The notes below the pieces were generated by a model. That model did no database searches, had not been told where the DNA came from, and saw only the letters and a program-made list of their open reading frames with translations. A stretch of DNA of 64,000 bases from Amphimedon queenslandica (taxonomy: Eukaryota; Porifera; Demospongiae; Haplosclerida; Niphatidae): assembly GCF_000090795.2 (NCBI RefSeq), contig NW_003546350.1, positions 1-64,000 on the forward strand. Direction: 5' to 3'. Below are positions 41,501 to 54,700 of this stretch, in pieces. The stretch's first letter is position 1. Every line of letters begins with the position of its first letter. The translations under genes were made by a program, and so were the position numbers.

Positions 41501-42138
41501 AATTATTAATCAATGACAGGGTGAGCCCGGAATGAAAGGAGATCCTGGTCGTAAAGGTACTCCAGGTGATCCTGGAGCACCTGGTACTAACGGAACTGAT
41601 GGGAGGGCTGGTAAACCTGGACCAGCTGGAATGAAAGGAGAAAAAGTAAATAAATGATGATGATGATGATGATGATGACATTGTTTTAGGGTATGGCTGG
41701 ACCAGCTGGTATGAATGGAACAAGAGGAGAGAAAGGAATGACAGGACCACCTGTTAGTAATTAATAATAATAATAATAATGTTGTTGATGATGATGATGA
41801 TATTAACGTTATTAATTGCTGCAGGGTTTGAATGGCACTTTTGGGTTACCTGGTATGAATGGATCTGATGGTCCACCTGGACCACCTGGAAGAGACGTAT
41901 GTTTATCATTTTGTTGTTGTTTATCACTTTGTTGTTGTTTATTTTAGGGTTTTAATGGCTCCACTGGTCAACGCGGTGAGGAGGGGCCACCAGGATCACG
42001 AGGAGTACCAGGAAAGATGGTAAGAGGAAGTGGGTGGAGTCTATTAATTATATTATACAAACACACAGGGACTGCAAGGAATGAAAGGAATGAACGGGTC
42101 AAAGGGAGAGATGGGACCAATGGGACCACCGGTAATTA

Positions 42139-42193
<55 letters not shown>

Positions 42194-42910
42194 TAGGGTA
42201 TTAATGGTACAAGAGGTGAGAAGGGATCAAATGGAACGAGAGGTCCGATGGGCCCTAGAGGAGAAATGGTGCAGTTTAAATGAAATTGTTTTTATTTTTA
42301 GTTTTAATGCTTAGGGTGAACCAGGTCCCCCTGGCAACAACGGCACTATGGTAAGTGATTGAGCTAACTTGAGGTCAATTTTAAAACCTTTACAGGGTCC
42401 CATGGGACCAGCAGGTCAAGATGGAGATCCGGGAACCCCAGGATCAAGGGGGCCCCCTGGAAAAATGGGACCGAGAGGACCGGAAGGACCCCTAGGACCA
42501 AATGGAACTCAAGGAGAACCTGGAGATGATGGACCTAAGGTGAGGCTTTGCAGAGTACATGTATGCATGTATCTGTGACAGGGTGATCCTGGTACCCCAG
42601 GGGCCAGGGGACCTCCTGGTAAAATGGGAACTAACGGAGTACCAGGAGCTAGAGGACCACCTGGTAAGACTGGTATTGACGGAGAACCTGGAATACCTGG
42701 TAGTAGAGGTAAGTACCAGCTGTACCTGTGTGTATCTATACATAACTGATGTTAGGCCCACCTGGTAAAATGGGATCTGATGGTATCCCTGGAGCGAGGG
42801 GACCTCCTGGTAAGTCAGGAATACCTGGGGCAAGAGGACCACCTGGAAAATCAGGTCTACCCGGAGTACCTGGTAGATCAGGCCCACCTGGAAAGAACGT
42901 AAGACGACTG

Positions 42911-42956
<46 letters not shown>

Positions 42957-45552
42957 TTAATGCAGGGTGAGCCAGGTATGAAAGGTATGCCAGGTGTTAA
43001 CGGGACTACTGGTCGTAAAGGATCCCCTGGTCCACCTGGTATGAACGGCACTGCTGGTGAACCAGGTCCTATGGGTCCACCTGGAGCTAACGGAACTAAC
43101 GGGAGGAGTGGCCCTCCTGGTAAGGCAGGGACACCAGGTGCTAGGGGTCCGCCTGGTAAAGCTGGTTTACCCGGACAGGAAGGAAGAACTGGATTACCTG
43201 GGAAAGGTATGGTAGTACTACAAACCACACAATTATTAGTACAGATTATTTGTACAGTAATTATATGAGTGTACATGAGATATATATAGTGTAATATGTA
43301 GGTGTACATGTATTACTTGTTTTTGCCAGTTAGATGTACTGTACATGTAATCTGCTAATTAGATTATCAGTTATATCATGGGCAGTCTGTTTTGTGTAAA
43401 CAGCTTTTATTAATATAAAGGAATGATTTAATATTCTCAATAATCACACAATCGCTGCTGAATAATCTAATTATTTATTTAGCGTCTAATGTCATCACAT
43501 GGGCGGGTGGGGGCTGTCTGTTTTATGTAAACTGGACCTTTGCTTTAAATAAATGTTTAACCAATGATTGTTACAAGTTTCCTAACCAACACATTTATAT
43601 TCATTAACACTATTACTGATGTAATCTCCACACTGTTGCCGTACAGATGGAGTTGAAGGTCCTGAGGGTCCTAAAGGAGACCCTGGTCCTCCCGGTAACA
43701 ATGGGACTGACGGTAGGAAGGGTCCACCTGGTCCTCCTGGTCAAGACGGTCCACCTGGTTTGAACGGTACAGTTGGTCCTGTTGGTCCTAAAGGAATGAA
43801 TGGAACCTCGGGAGAGAGAGGACTCACTGGGAAACCAGGAGCAATTGTAAGAGATACTTTAATTCCCTACTGTACGTGTACTGATGGTGTATTGGTGTAT
43901 GTGTATAGGGTGATCCTGGTATGAAAGGTATTAAAGGTTGTAAAGGAGAGCCTGGAAGAGATGTTGGTAAGTAAAGATACTCAAACACTGTACATGTACC
44001 TGTATCTGTGTTCACTGGTGAATGGTATCTACTGTAACTGACCTGTAACTGATCTATTAGTGTACAGTTACATGTTACTTCATATTGTACACAAGTTATT
44101 GCTTAACCTTATCTGTCTATAGCTAATTGTTTTGTGATAAAAGTGTTAATAATTACGCACTTAACATCTCTGGCTATGCCTGCATGACTGCAAGAGCTGT
44201 ACATGTACATTAAATTATTTTTACTTAAAGCTGGATGAATCAGGATATAAGTGATTGCCAAGTCACGGGATTAAGTCATAATATTTCAATTAGGACCAAT
44301 AAGTCGTCAATTAAAGACCATACAGTTACTATGAGTTTAGGATGTTAGGACTCTGCCTTGCATTAGTCGTCTGTATCTATTTATAGAATGAGTATATTGT
44401 TACTATAAATAGAAATTATATCTTTGTAATACACGCATGTAGATTCAATGCCTTTTCTTGGCTGGTTCACAAGATTGCATTATGAAGGGGCCAATTGTTA
44501 AAAATACCCAAGGCTATAGCCCATGGTTTTTTCTAAAAAATGGCTCTGAAATCACCCCAAATTTTTATTACATTTTTTGATACATATTGATGTCCTTATG
44601 CTGTGTAGAAAGTTTGAGTTGATTCCGACTTCAATTTTTTGAGTTACAGCCTTTTAAAAAAACAAGCCAATTTTTGAAAAATACCCAAGGCTATAGCCCA
44701 TGGTTTTTTCTAAAAAATGGCTCCGAAATCACCCCAAATTTTTATTACATCTTCTGATGCATATTGATGTCCTTATCCTATATTTCTAGTTATCGAAGGT
44801 CCTCAAGGTCCTCCTGGCCCTCCAGGAAGAAAGGGAGTACCTGGTGCCATTGGGCCACCTGGTCGTAAGGGACTGCCTGGAGAGATTGGACTAATGGGAA
44901 TGAAAGGAGACAAGGGAAATGAAGGTGAGTCTATGCATAACTCTTAGATCTCTTCCTTCATGTCTCGTTTATTGATTAGGAGAGACAGGTATGAAAGGTA
45001 TGGATGGTGAACCTGGTCTGAATGGAACCAAAGGAGAGAAAGGAGAGTCAGGAGGTCCAGTTGGTCCTCCAGGGCCTGAAGGACCAGCTGGTAATTAATA
45101 ACCTGATACTAATGATACTGTATTTTATTGATATTATTATTAACAGGCCGTAAAGGTAAAAATGGTGCCCCAGGTATGAAAGGTGAACCCGGAATGAAAG
45201 GAGAGTCAGGAACTCCAGGTGGAATAGCAATGGTATGATATTTCTAATTAAAGAGCAGCCCTCAATCTTTCTTTATTAGGTATTTGATACTCTTAGCGAC
45301 TTAGAAGCTGCACAGAATGTGTCGGTGGGTCAAATGGCATTCAGTCTTGAAGACGATAGACTGTACGTGTACAGTGGTATGAATTGGAGAGCCCACAGCT
45401 GCTCCTGCTCAGAATCAATGAATAAACGTGACGTCAGTAGGAAAGACTCTGGCGATTCTGACAAAAGACAAGAGAATGAGACAAAAGATGATAATTCTAT
45501 TTTGGATAGTGTCAGAAATTGGTTAGGACTTGGAAGCGATAGACAGAAATAG
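37879..45552 (+). CDS. Non-fibrillar collagen with multiplexin-like (collagen XV/XVIII) trimerisation domain
   Basis: About 38 short coding exons, roughly 1,320 residues. A signal peptide ([21 protein letters not shown]) leads into a ~190-residue N-terminal domain (38102-38760) that may be a laminin-G/TSPN-like fold (VVRWTRQS...[15 protein letters not shown]...[13 protein letters not shown]). The Gly-X-Y region runs from 38826 to about 45235. Most exons start with an intact Gly codon and are 63 or 72 nt (21 or 24 residues); from about 42.7 kb several Gly codons are split by introns. There are a few interruptions ([24 protein letters not shown]), more than 30 NG(T/S) sequons, and Cys at GVCGCNGTE and GCKGEP. 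The last exon encodes [20 protein letters not shown] and [13 protein letters not shown], which matches the collagen XV/XVIII trimerisation domain. A Ser/Asp/Lys-rich 50-residue tail replaces endostatin. Probably an extracellular-matrix protein. Confidence 0.88.
39590..39765. repeat. Single subfamily A repeat in a collagen intron
   Basis: One diverged unit of the ~177-bp repeat (core CAAACTTTCTACAAAGCATT, then CCATGGGCTATAGCCTTGGG) fills most of the intron between the exons encoding GPKGEKGMQ and [10 protein letters not shown]. Confidence 0.85.
44490..44785. repeat. Subfamily A repeats (about 1.6 units) in a collagen intron
   Basis: Two CCAAGGCTATAGCCCATGG dyads (near 44508 and 44685) flank a GTGTAGAAAGTTTGAG core near 44604. 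The second unit runs into the acceptor of the next exon (TTTCTAG, then [11 protein letters not shown]), so repeat sequence lies just upstream of a functional splice site. Confidence 0.85.
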
Positions 45553-45945
45553 AAGACACACCCACCCACACACCCTCATACCTTGATTATTATTAATATA
45601 TTATTAGTATCGGTAGATTTATTTGTTTCTTTTTGTTTTTCTTCAGTTGTAGTTCAGTGAAATTCATTGTTATTGTTATTTAATTTTATAATTATTTCAT
45701 TTTATAAGTATTATTATTAATATTGCATTAGCAGATTTCCTCTTTTAGTTTATATTATGTAAAATTGAAAAATGTTTTTAAAAAGGCATACGTGAGATCT
45801 GACTGTACATGAACAGCAGGTGTATTGATAATCAATATCAATGTTATTATTAATTTTTAAAGGAATTTTCATCATTAATTACAGGAGTCATTATTTTTTA
45901 GTGTGTATAAGTGCTGATTGATTTAAAATGAATTAATTAATTGAG
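45553..45945. other. Convergent intergenic region, collagen / nephrocystin-3
   Basis: 393 bp of AT-rich sequence between two stop codons, beginning with a CACACCCACCCACACACCC tract. No gene, repeat family or clear structure was seen; both 3' UTRs must lie here. Confidence 0.5.
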
Positions 45946-48683
45946 TTATAATGATTGTGGTTCAAGTTGCATTGCCGCCAAATCTCTATTAGCAGCTGTA
46001 TCTTGTACCAGTGAGTGGCCACTCCCATAAAGTTTAGTGTATATCTCCAAAGCAACATTGTAATGATGTATTGCAGTGAGATAATCATTCTAAGAAAATA
46101 ATAACTTTATAATAATAATAATATTTACTGTGCAGCAGTAGAACACAGCAAGGTTATTGTGAGCAGCTGCAACACTGGTGCTATCAACGCCACACTGTCT
46201 CTCTCTGAGCTCTATTATATGACTGGAAACAAGCAATTTATCAAATAACAAACAAATAAATAAACAAATAAATAAAATGAATCATCACTCACCATTGTAG
46301 AGGAATAGCATCATTAAAACTATTCAATTTAAAAAACATTAAAGTTATTCAATAATTATTATTACTTTTTCAATTGTTGATAAAAGGTGACCATATTCTT
46401 TAGCAGCATCATGGTGACAGGGTGACCGTCCCCAAGAACATCTTCAGATTGCTGCAAGTTATCAAGTAGATACTTCTCTGCAACCCTGTGATAATAATTG
46501 ATAATTAACACACCCCCCTCTCTCTCCACTTGCTTTTTGTCTCCAAAGGTGGCATGGAGCAGACACCACTCATTCATTGCCAGTATATCTGATTGTGTTG
46601 GGACGTCCGACTCATCAAAATCAGTCAAAATGGACTCAAGTTCATCAGCTCTTTTCATCAACAAACTGAGAGCCTGAAATCATTTCAATAAAAACAAAAA
46701 CAATTACATTATGAATCATTGTGATATGAATCATTATAATTTGAATCATTATGAATCATTATGATATGAACCATTATGTACATTAGACTTCAGAAGGTTA
46801 TTCTTTTCCTTGACGCTGTATAGATGAGGTGTCACAGTGTCTAACAGATCTGGTCTATTAGGATATGAAATTAATTATTTATGAGGTAAAGTGTTAAATC
46901 ACCTTTTCATCTCCTCATATAACACTAACAGTGAACTTAATACCTTTAAAATTAATGAAAAAAAGAAAAATATGTCACAATTAAGAAAGAGCTCAACAAG
47001 TTCACCTTTAGCACTTCTCTTGAGTTTTCACCACAAGAATTCTCAAATACTTCCAAAGCTTGTTTATAAAAACTCTCAGCAGAACTATAAGTATACATAA
47101 TGTACATGTACATATATATTCATACAGTCTGCAAAGGATACCTGAATCTCTCAGTCTCAGTGTAGAGACTGGCCAGTTCAAACATGACATTACCAACTTG
47201 TACTGAGTCAGGATCAGCATTGGACTCATACAGTTCCAGTGAGTGCTGCAGTAATGGCTGAGCCTGTACAATGTAACAGAGTATGAATAGGACTCACCCT
47301 CCCTCCCTCCCTCCTCCCTTTCCCTCACATGAAGTCCCAGTCCAAGGTTACAGAGGATCTTCCCTGCAGTACAGAACAGCATTGCAGTATAAAGGAGAGC
47401 TGATCTGTCACCAAGTGCTTTGAAAAATGAATTTAAATTCAAAGTCATTATTATTATTTTAAAACCTTTCATTTCCCAAGACTGAAGTTCATTATAATAC
47501 TGGCTACAGATATCAGTAGTCCTCACTCCAAGTGACTTCCATGACCGCAAGAGCAATGAACTCTCACCACTAGACAATTAATAGAAAAATATTTCACTGA
47601 TGCATCAACTTTGAGGTGATCAATTTTTGAAGTTTGAACCAGTTTATTTTTAATTCTTACCCGCAGTAAATTTGTATGAGTAGATCAATGTTCAGTAGAG
47701 CTTTAGTTAGATCAATCTTCTTACCAGGAGCTCTTTTTAGCAGCCATAGGAGCTCAGAAGAAGAGCGAGAAAGAGGTCCTCTGTATAAAAAATATAATTA
47801 AAATAAGATATTAAATAATTATGGAACCTTGTTAAGTTAGCGAAGAAGCCAGTAAGAATGTCTGTCCACTGCAACAAATGATTCACGTCAGTCTCATACT
47901 TGACGGCTACAAACTGCTGTATCTGTTAATGGAAAATAACTGAGAATAACTGAAAATACAATAGCTTTAAAAATATAAAATATAATGACAACTTTAGTCT
48001 TTCTAAACTTGGATTAAAAGTGAACTGTGATATGATAAACTCACTGGCTCATTACTGAAGCAATAGAGTCCTCCCAGTTGAGATATTATTGATCTTTTCT
48101 CTAGTTCTGACAAAATGTACAGCAAAATTGTAACAGATATATCACTGATACACTACAAATAAATAAATTAAAAAATGAATAAATCATTTCTCGTACATTT
48201 GTTAATTCAAACAGTGACAGTCCGTTCCTGCTCCAGTAAATGAGCTGTAATATCTAAAAACCAGTATATTATTAGGATATCATCAGTATACTATTAGTAA
48301 AACACAGTATATTATTACCTCATCTATATAGTAGCCTAATGCTTCTGACTGTCTATTAGTGAAGTCATCAATCATCAGTTTAACAAGATCAGAGACTTCC
48401 TTCATTATAAAATAAAGATTGAATTTCAAAATTTGAATTCAAAAATTTAAATAATAATAATAATAATAATACCTCTGCTTGATCAAGAGACTCAATCAAT
48501 TCATCAACTTCAGACTCAGAGAGTGATGGAACAACACTATTAATAATAATATTAATTATTAATTAATTAATAATTATTGTAATTATTACCTCAGTACAAA
48601 TTTAGATGCTAGAATGCACCAAAGATGTGATGGGTCGCTTGGTGTGTATATACTCAAAGAAATAACCTAAAGAAAAAATAATG

Positions 48684-48727
<44 letters not shown>

Positions 48728-51700
48728 TGCCTCTCTCTTCTCTCACCTGATCTTCAGTTAGCTGATATTCATTTGCTCCAGTTCCATAACTCACATCTTT
48801 CATCACCTCCTGAAGGTCAGTAGCAGTTAACGAGGGAAGGACACAAACAGGCAAAGCTCTAGACACATTAATAATAAATACACATTAATAATAAATATTA
48901 ATAAATACATATTAATAAATCACATTAATAAATATACATTAATAAATAAATATTAATAAATACACATTAACAATAGCTACTGCACATTGTACCTCCATGA
49001 GTCAGGACAGTCAGTGGATTCGTTAGCTGTCAGCAGCACTCTTATATTCTGAGGTAGTGGTCTTAATATCCAACTGATATTAGCCTGTTCCTATTGCAGA
49101 CAATAATAATAATAATAATAATAAATGTACAGTGCCTATTACCACTAGTTGGTCCACATTGTCAATCAGTATATACACCATATCAAGTCCCAGCATGTTC
49201 ATACGAGCTGAGACCAGGTCCAGTAATTGCTTGAATACCTCCTCCAGTTTATTAGGATCACTAGGTACTGTAGCAATACCAACTTCACCACAGAGAGCAA
49301 TCAGCTATGATAAACAACAACAACAACAACAATAACAACAACAACAATAACAATAATAATAATAATAATAATAATAATGTCTTACTTTAAAAATAAACCT
49401 GCGATACATAAGACAAGTCTCAGAAGAAGATGAACAAGATCTGGTCACAAAATGATAAAGAATTTCAACTTTATCGCCATAAGCTTGTTCCTCCTTTAGA
49501 TGCTGATACCTGATGTACAAACACACACACACACACAAAATAGTAGAGAAGAAGAACTAACAATAAGACTCGTACCATTTAGCTAGCAGTGTTGACTTCC
49601 CAATACCAGAAGGTGCAGTAATTAAGTATGGGGCTACATTAGTTTGTTCATCATTAGTGTATGCAGTCAAGTTTCGAAATGTCTTAAATGAAGAACAAGT
49701 AATATACATGAGTATATACAGCTGCTAAAGGTTTTCTTACTACTTCAATACCAGCTGGTTTATCAGGAGACTGAGAGTAGAGGGCCTTCAGTATGTCCTG
49801 CTGTTCATACTCAACTCTCATGTCAGAGAGAAGAGTCAAATGATCAAATAAAGAATCCTGATCCAAATCACTGGAATCAATCACGTCAAATCTCTAGAAA
49901 AATAGATAATATTTGTGTTTCTTAAAATGACCATAACTCTAAAAAATTTCCATCGGAATCAGTTCAAACTTTCTACACAACATAAGGACATCAATATGTA
50001 TCAGAAAATGTAATAAAAAATTGGGGTGATTTCGGAGTCATTTTTTGGAAAAAAACCATGTGCTATAGCCTTGGGTATTTTTCAGATTTTTGGCATTTTC
50101 TTAAAATGGCCGTAACTTGAAAAATTAAAGTCGGAATCAGCTCAAACTTTCTACACAGCATAAGGACATCAATATGTATCAGAAAATGTAATAAAAAATT
50201 GGGGTGATTTCGGAGTCATTTTTTGGAAAAAACCATGGGCTATAGCCTTGGGTACTTTTCAGATTTTTGCATTTTCTTAAAATGGCCGTAACTTAAAAAA
50301 TTGAAGTCAGAATCAGCTCAAACTTTCTACACAGCATAAGGACATCAATATTTACTATTAACTTACTGATTTTAATGCTTGTCTCATTTCATTTGTTACA
50401 AATTGAATCACTTCAGCATCAAAACTGCTAGACTCCATTATCTAAAATACATACAAGTTTATATAACAAGTTTGTGTTCCATTACTTTCGTCATTGAAGC
50501 CAATTTTTTGACTCTTTGCCTCAATTTTAAGTTGTTGCTTGACCTGACAAATAGAAATAATGATTATTAATATTAATCAAGATTATTAATATTAATCATG
50601 ATAATTTTGAGCTCACTTTGTATCCAAGAACACAAATATTGAAGGCTTTGCTGCTGGATTGTTAAGAAACCCATACTCTACTTCATGCTTAGTCAGACTG
50701 GTTGAAGTCACAAAAATATAAAAATTATGATCAGACATCAAGAAAAGACTAACTTGCTAATCTCTGCAGGAAGGACACAAATGAATAGGTCAGACTTTGA
50801 CACCTCTTGAATGCAGAGCTCTATGATTGCATCCATTTCCTAATGCGAGAGAGAGGCTAATTTATTACTTATAATACTTATAATCTACCAGACTAGCTTC
50901 TTCACATTCAGTAATACTGATGAAGATTGGTGATATTGAGCAGCCACTTGCTTGACACATTGCTTCTAACTCTGGCATAATAATCTACTCAGAAACACAC
51001 ACACACCCAGTGATAATAGAAAGAGATTACATAATTGCTGCATGTGTCATGCAGCAATAGTGCACCATTGCTTGATAGAGAAGGCAAAGCTTTCAGATCA
51101 TTACCTCATTTATTTGAGGGAAGGCAGTTCCAGATGTAGTTATGTATATCTTTAAATGTGGCTTCCATTTGCAGGTCCACATAGTGCCGGGCTTCCATTT
51201 AAACTTTTCTAAAAGGAAACACAATGTGTCGTTTTAAAAAAGATTTCTTATTAAAGCAAAAAATGGTTCACACATAAAAAACTAAACAGTTGTTACAACA
51301 AAATATTATGCTAACACATTAGAGACACACTATAAGTTAAATAAGCAGCAGTTGAAGGCAAGTGAACTTTCATTATGGAACACTGCCATAGTTAGGAGAG
51401 ACAGTCCCTGGACTGTTCACAGTATACACTTCTGGCTGTACCATTCGATCAGGTAATGAACCAGTGCTAGTTCCACTGACTGTTCTCAGTAGGGGACTAC
51501 GACTAGTAGTATCCTCAATTAGAGACAAGCTTTGTGTATAACAGTCTCTGCTAGTATGGCTCTTACACCAGCGATATAAAAACCTTATCTTCATTCCCAA
51601 GAGTTTCTCCAGCACGTAGAGTGTAGCACCAATGAGAGGAAAAGATATCAATATGCAAATGATAATTTCTAAAAACCTCGTCTTTGAACCAACATTCTGA

Positions 51701-54700
51701 TCCCCAGGTTGAGGAGCATAAATGGAGACCTGATAAGAAGTGATGGCCAAAATGAATGAACCATAACTGAAGATGCATATATCAAGTTTATTATAATGAC
51801 TGCACTTGTATGGCATCAGATACAGGATGACAATTATGGTGACCACAATAGCCAAGAGGAGGCACACGTGCAATTCAATAAACTGATTGTCATCAACAAA
51901 GTAGAGGGCAAGTATAAAGAGGATAAGGCGAAGGAAGTAATAGCAAGAAGAGAACCACCTGCAGTCCTTCCCGCCATCACTGCCATCTTTATAACAACCT
52001 TGAAGAGAGTCCATAAATATGATCAGTCCAGATCTGTTTAAATGACATTTACTCAAACACTTTTGGATGATTCTAAATTGATAAAATGTCATGAAAAGAA
52101 CAGGAACAAACACCAGAAATATAAGTACTGCAATGGCCAGTATAGCATACTTCAAATGACCACCCTTCATGAATGACATGCTGCCATCATAAAATGAAAC
52201 ATGATCAATTACGTGTCCAGTTTCATCGTATACTGAAGTTGGTATTAACAGTAGCACTGACAAAGCAGCAAGTTTAGCAAAAGCCATGTAATAAAAAACA
52301 GCTAAAGTATTCAGTGCAACTGTCTTAGGATCAACTGATCGGTTACGAAAACGTAGACACCAAGAGAAAGGTTTAGATATCCATACAATGAGACAAAATT
52401 GATGCGAATGTAATTCAACGACAACATACCCAATGAAAGCAAGTAAGAGTGCATAAAACACTGAAGTATACTGAAGAGCTACTGACATCAACTGAGGTGC
52501 TTCTTTTACCGTACAAATTGAGTTTAAAACTAAGTGCCCAAGTTGAAAGCTCCATACACTATACAGACCAACAATAAACTTTACCTTGGTATCATTAAAG
52601 TTACTCTTCCAACCATTGATGAACTCAAGGGACATCAAACGAAAGGAAATAACTTGAGCATAAAGAATATATCCATTTGCATAGCCTGAAGTCAACCTTG
52701 CATTAAAAGCTACAAAAGTGATGTACATCAGAGTAGCAGGGACCGTCTCAACCGCAAAAAACAACAACCAGTAATAGTTGCTGCACTCTTCCTCCCTAAT
52801 GCACCGCCCAGAGTAAGTGCTTAAAGAAGGTTTGTAATCATCAGCACACTTACTGCAGAGCCTACCAGTCCGATTGAACTCCTTACATAACGCATCATCT
52901 TCCCAAACAGTGTCCGAGGATAAGGTGACATTGATGATGTCCCTGTGATAAGGACAAACAGAGGCAATTAATTGATCTTCTTCACCATTGCAGGAAACAC
53001 AAGTAAGAGGGACAACCATAAAGCTCTTTTTGGTGATGTTCTTCCGAATATGACTACCAAAAAACATGTTATTTTGCTGCCAACGACTAGGATTAAAGCT
53101 GCAGTTGTTAGTGGAAGTTTCAGCTCCAGTAAGAGAAGCAACACTAGTGCCATAGACATGAAAGAAGACTAAAAGGAGAGCTCCTTTCATTCTCAGCTTC
53201 TTTCTCTTGCCTACTGTCAACCTTTCAACCTTCGTTTACTTAGCTGGTACTAGACACACACTGAAAATGTATGAATCAAATCACTTTCAATATGGACCCA
53301 ATGGAAAAACACTAATACACGTTTAGACAACAGCCAGTTTATCATGTCTAAGAAAACAGCTTAGTAATAACATATAAAATAAGGATGGTATTACCATCCT
53401 AAAGCAAAACTACTTGAAATAGACAATAAAAATAAAGACAAAATCACTAACAAAATAAAAGTTATTGAAATACACACACACACATGTAAAGTTATCAGCA
53501 ATTGAGCACACTAAGGAACACTGCCATAGTTAGGAGACATAGTCCCTGGACTGTTGAAACGATATACATCTGGCTGCATCATACGATCAGGCAATGAAGG
53601 AGTACTGATACCACTGATTGTTCTTAGGAGAGGAGGGACAGGAGCTGTATCCTCAATCAGAGACAAGCTTTGATTGCAAGACTCTCTATTAGTACGACGT
53701 CTATACCAGCGATATAAAAACCTTATCTTCATGCCTAAGAGTTTCTCCAGCACGTAGAGTGTAGCACCAATGAGAGGAAACCCTATCAATATGTATATAA
53801 TGATTTCTAAATACTTGGTCTGTGGAGAATTAGTATCTAACGCTCCTCCAGGAGTAACAAAGAGGTCCTGATATGATGTGGTGGATAGGATGAACGAACA
53901 ATAGCAAAAAATGAAAATGTCCAGTTTGTTATACAGCATGTATTTATAAGGCATGAAACAAAGGATGAGGGCTATGGTGACAAGGATAATCAATAGATAC
54001 AAAAGGTGAACTTCCAAAACATTCATAGGATCAATCAAAAGAACACCAATGGAGAACACAGCTACACGAGCAATGTAATAATAGGAGGAGAACCACCGAC
54101 AATTATGACCAATAGTGACTCCATCTTTATAGCAACCTTGAAAAGCATTCATTAGTATAACCAGGCCTGGCCTGTTGAGTCTACATTTTCCAAGACATTT
54201 ACGAAAGCATTGAAATGAATAGAGAATCATAAGCAGAACAGGACCAAACACCAGAAATACAAGTACTGCAATGGCCAGTATAGCATACTTCAAATGACCA
54301 TTCTTCATGAATGACATGCTGCTATCGTAAAAGCAAACGTGATCAATTACATCTCCATTTTCATCGTATACATGAGTTGATGCCAGCAAGAAAAGAGATA
54401 CTGCAGCAAGTTTAGCAAAAGCCATGTAATAAAAACCAGCTAAAGTATTCAATGCAACTGTCTTAGGATCAACTGATCGGTCACGAAAACGTAGACACCA
54501 AGAGAAAGGTTTAGATATCCATACAATGAGACGAAATTGATGTGAATGTAATTCAACAACAACATACCCAATGAAAGCAAGTAAGAGTGCATAAAATACT
54601 GAAGTATACTGAAGAGCTACTGACATTAACTGATCCAAGCTGTCATGTACACAAAGATGTGATGAAGCAGGATGTCCAAGCTGAAAGCTGCAAAACTTGT

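Noticed and set aside
39677-43309. Long minus-strand frames rich in Pro, Gly and Ser across the collagen gene
   Set aside because: They are complements of Gly-X-Y exons; splice sites and the family match place the gene on the plus strand.
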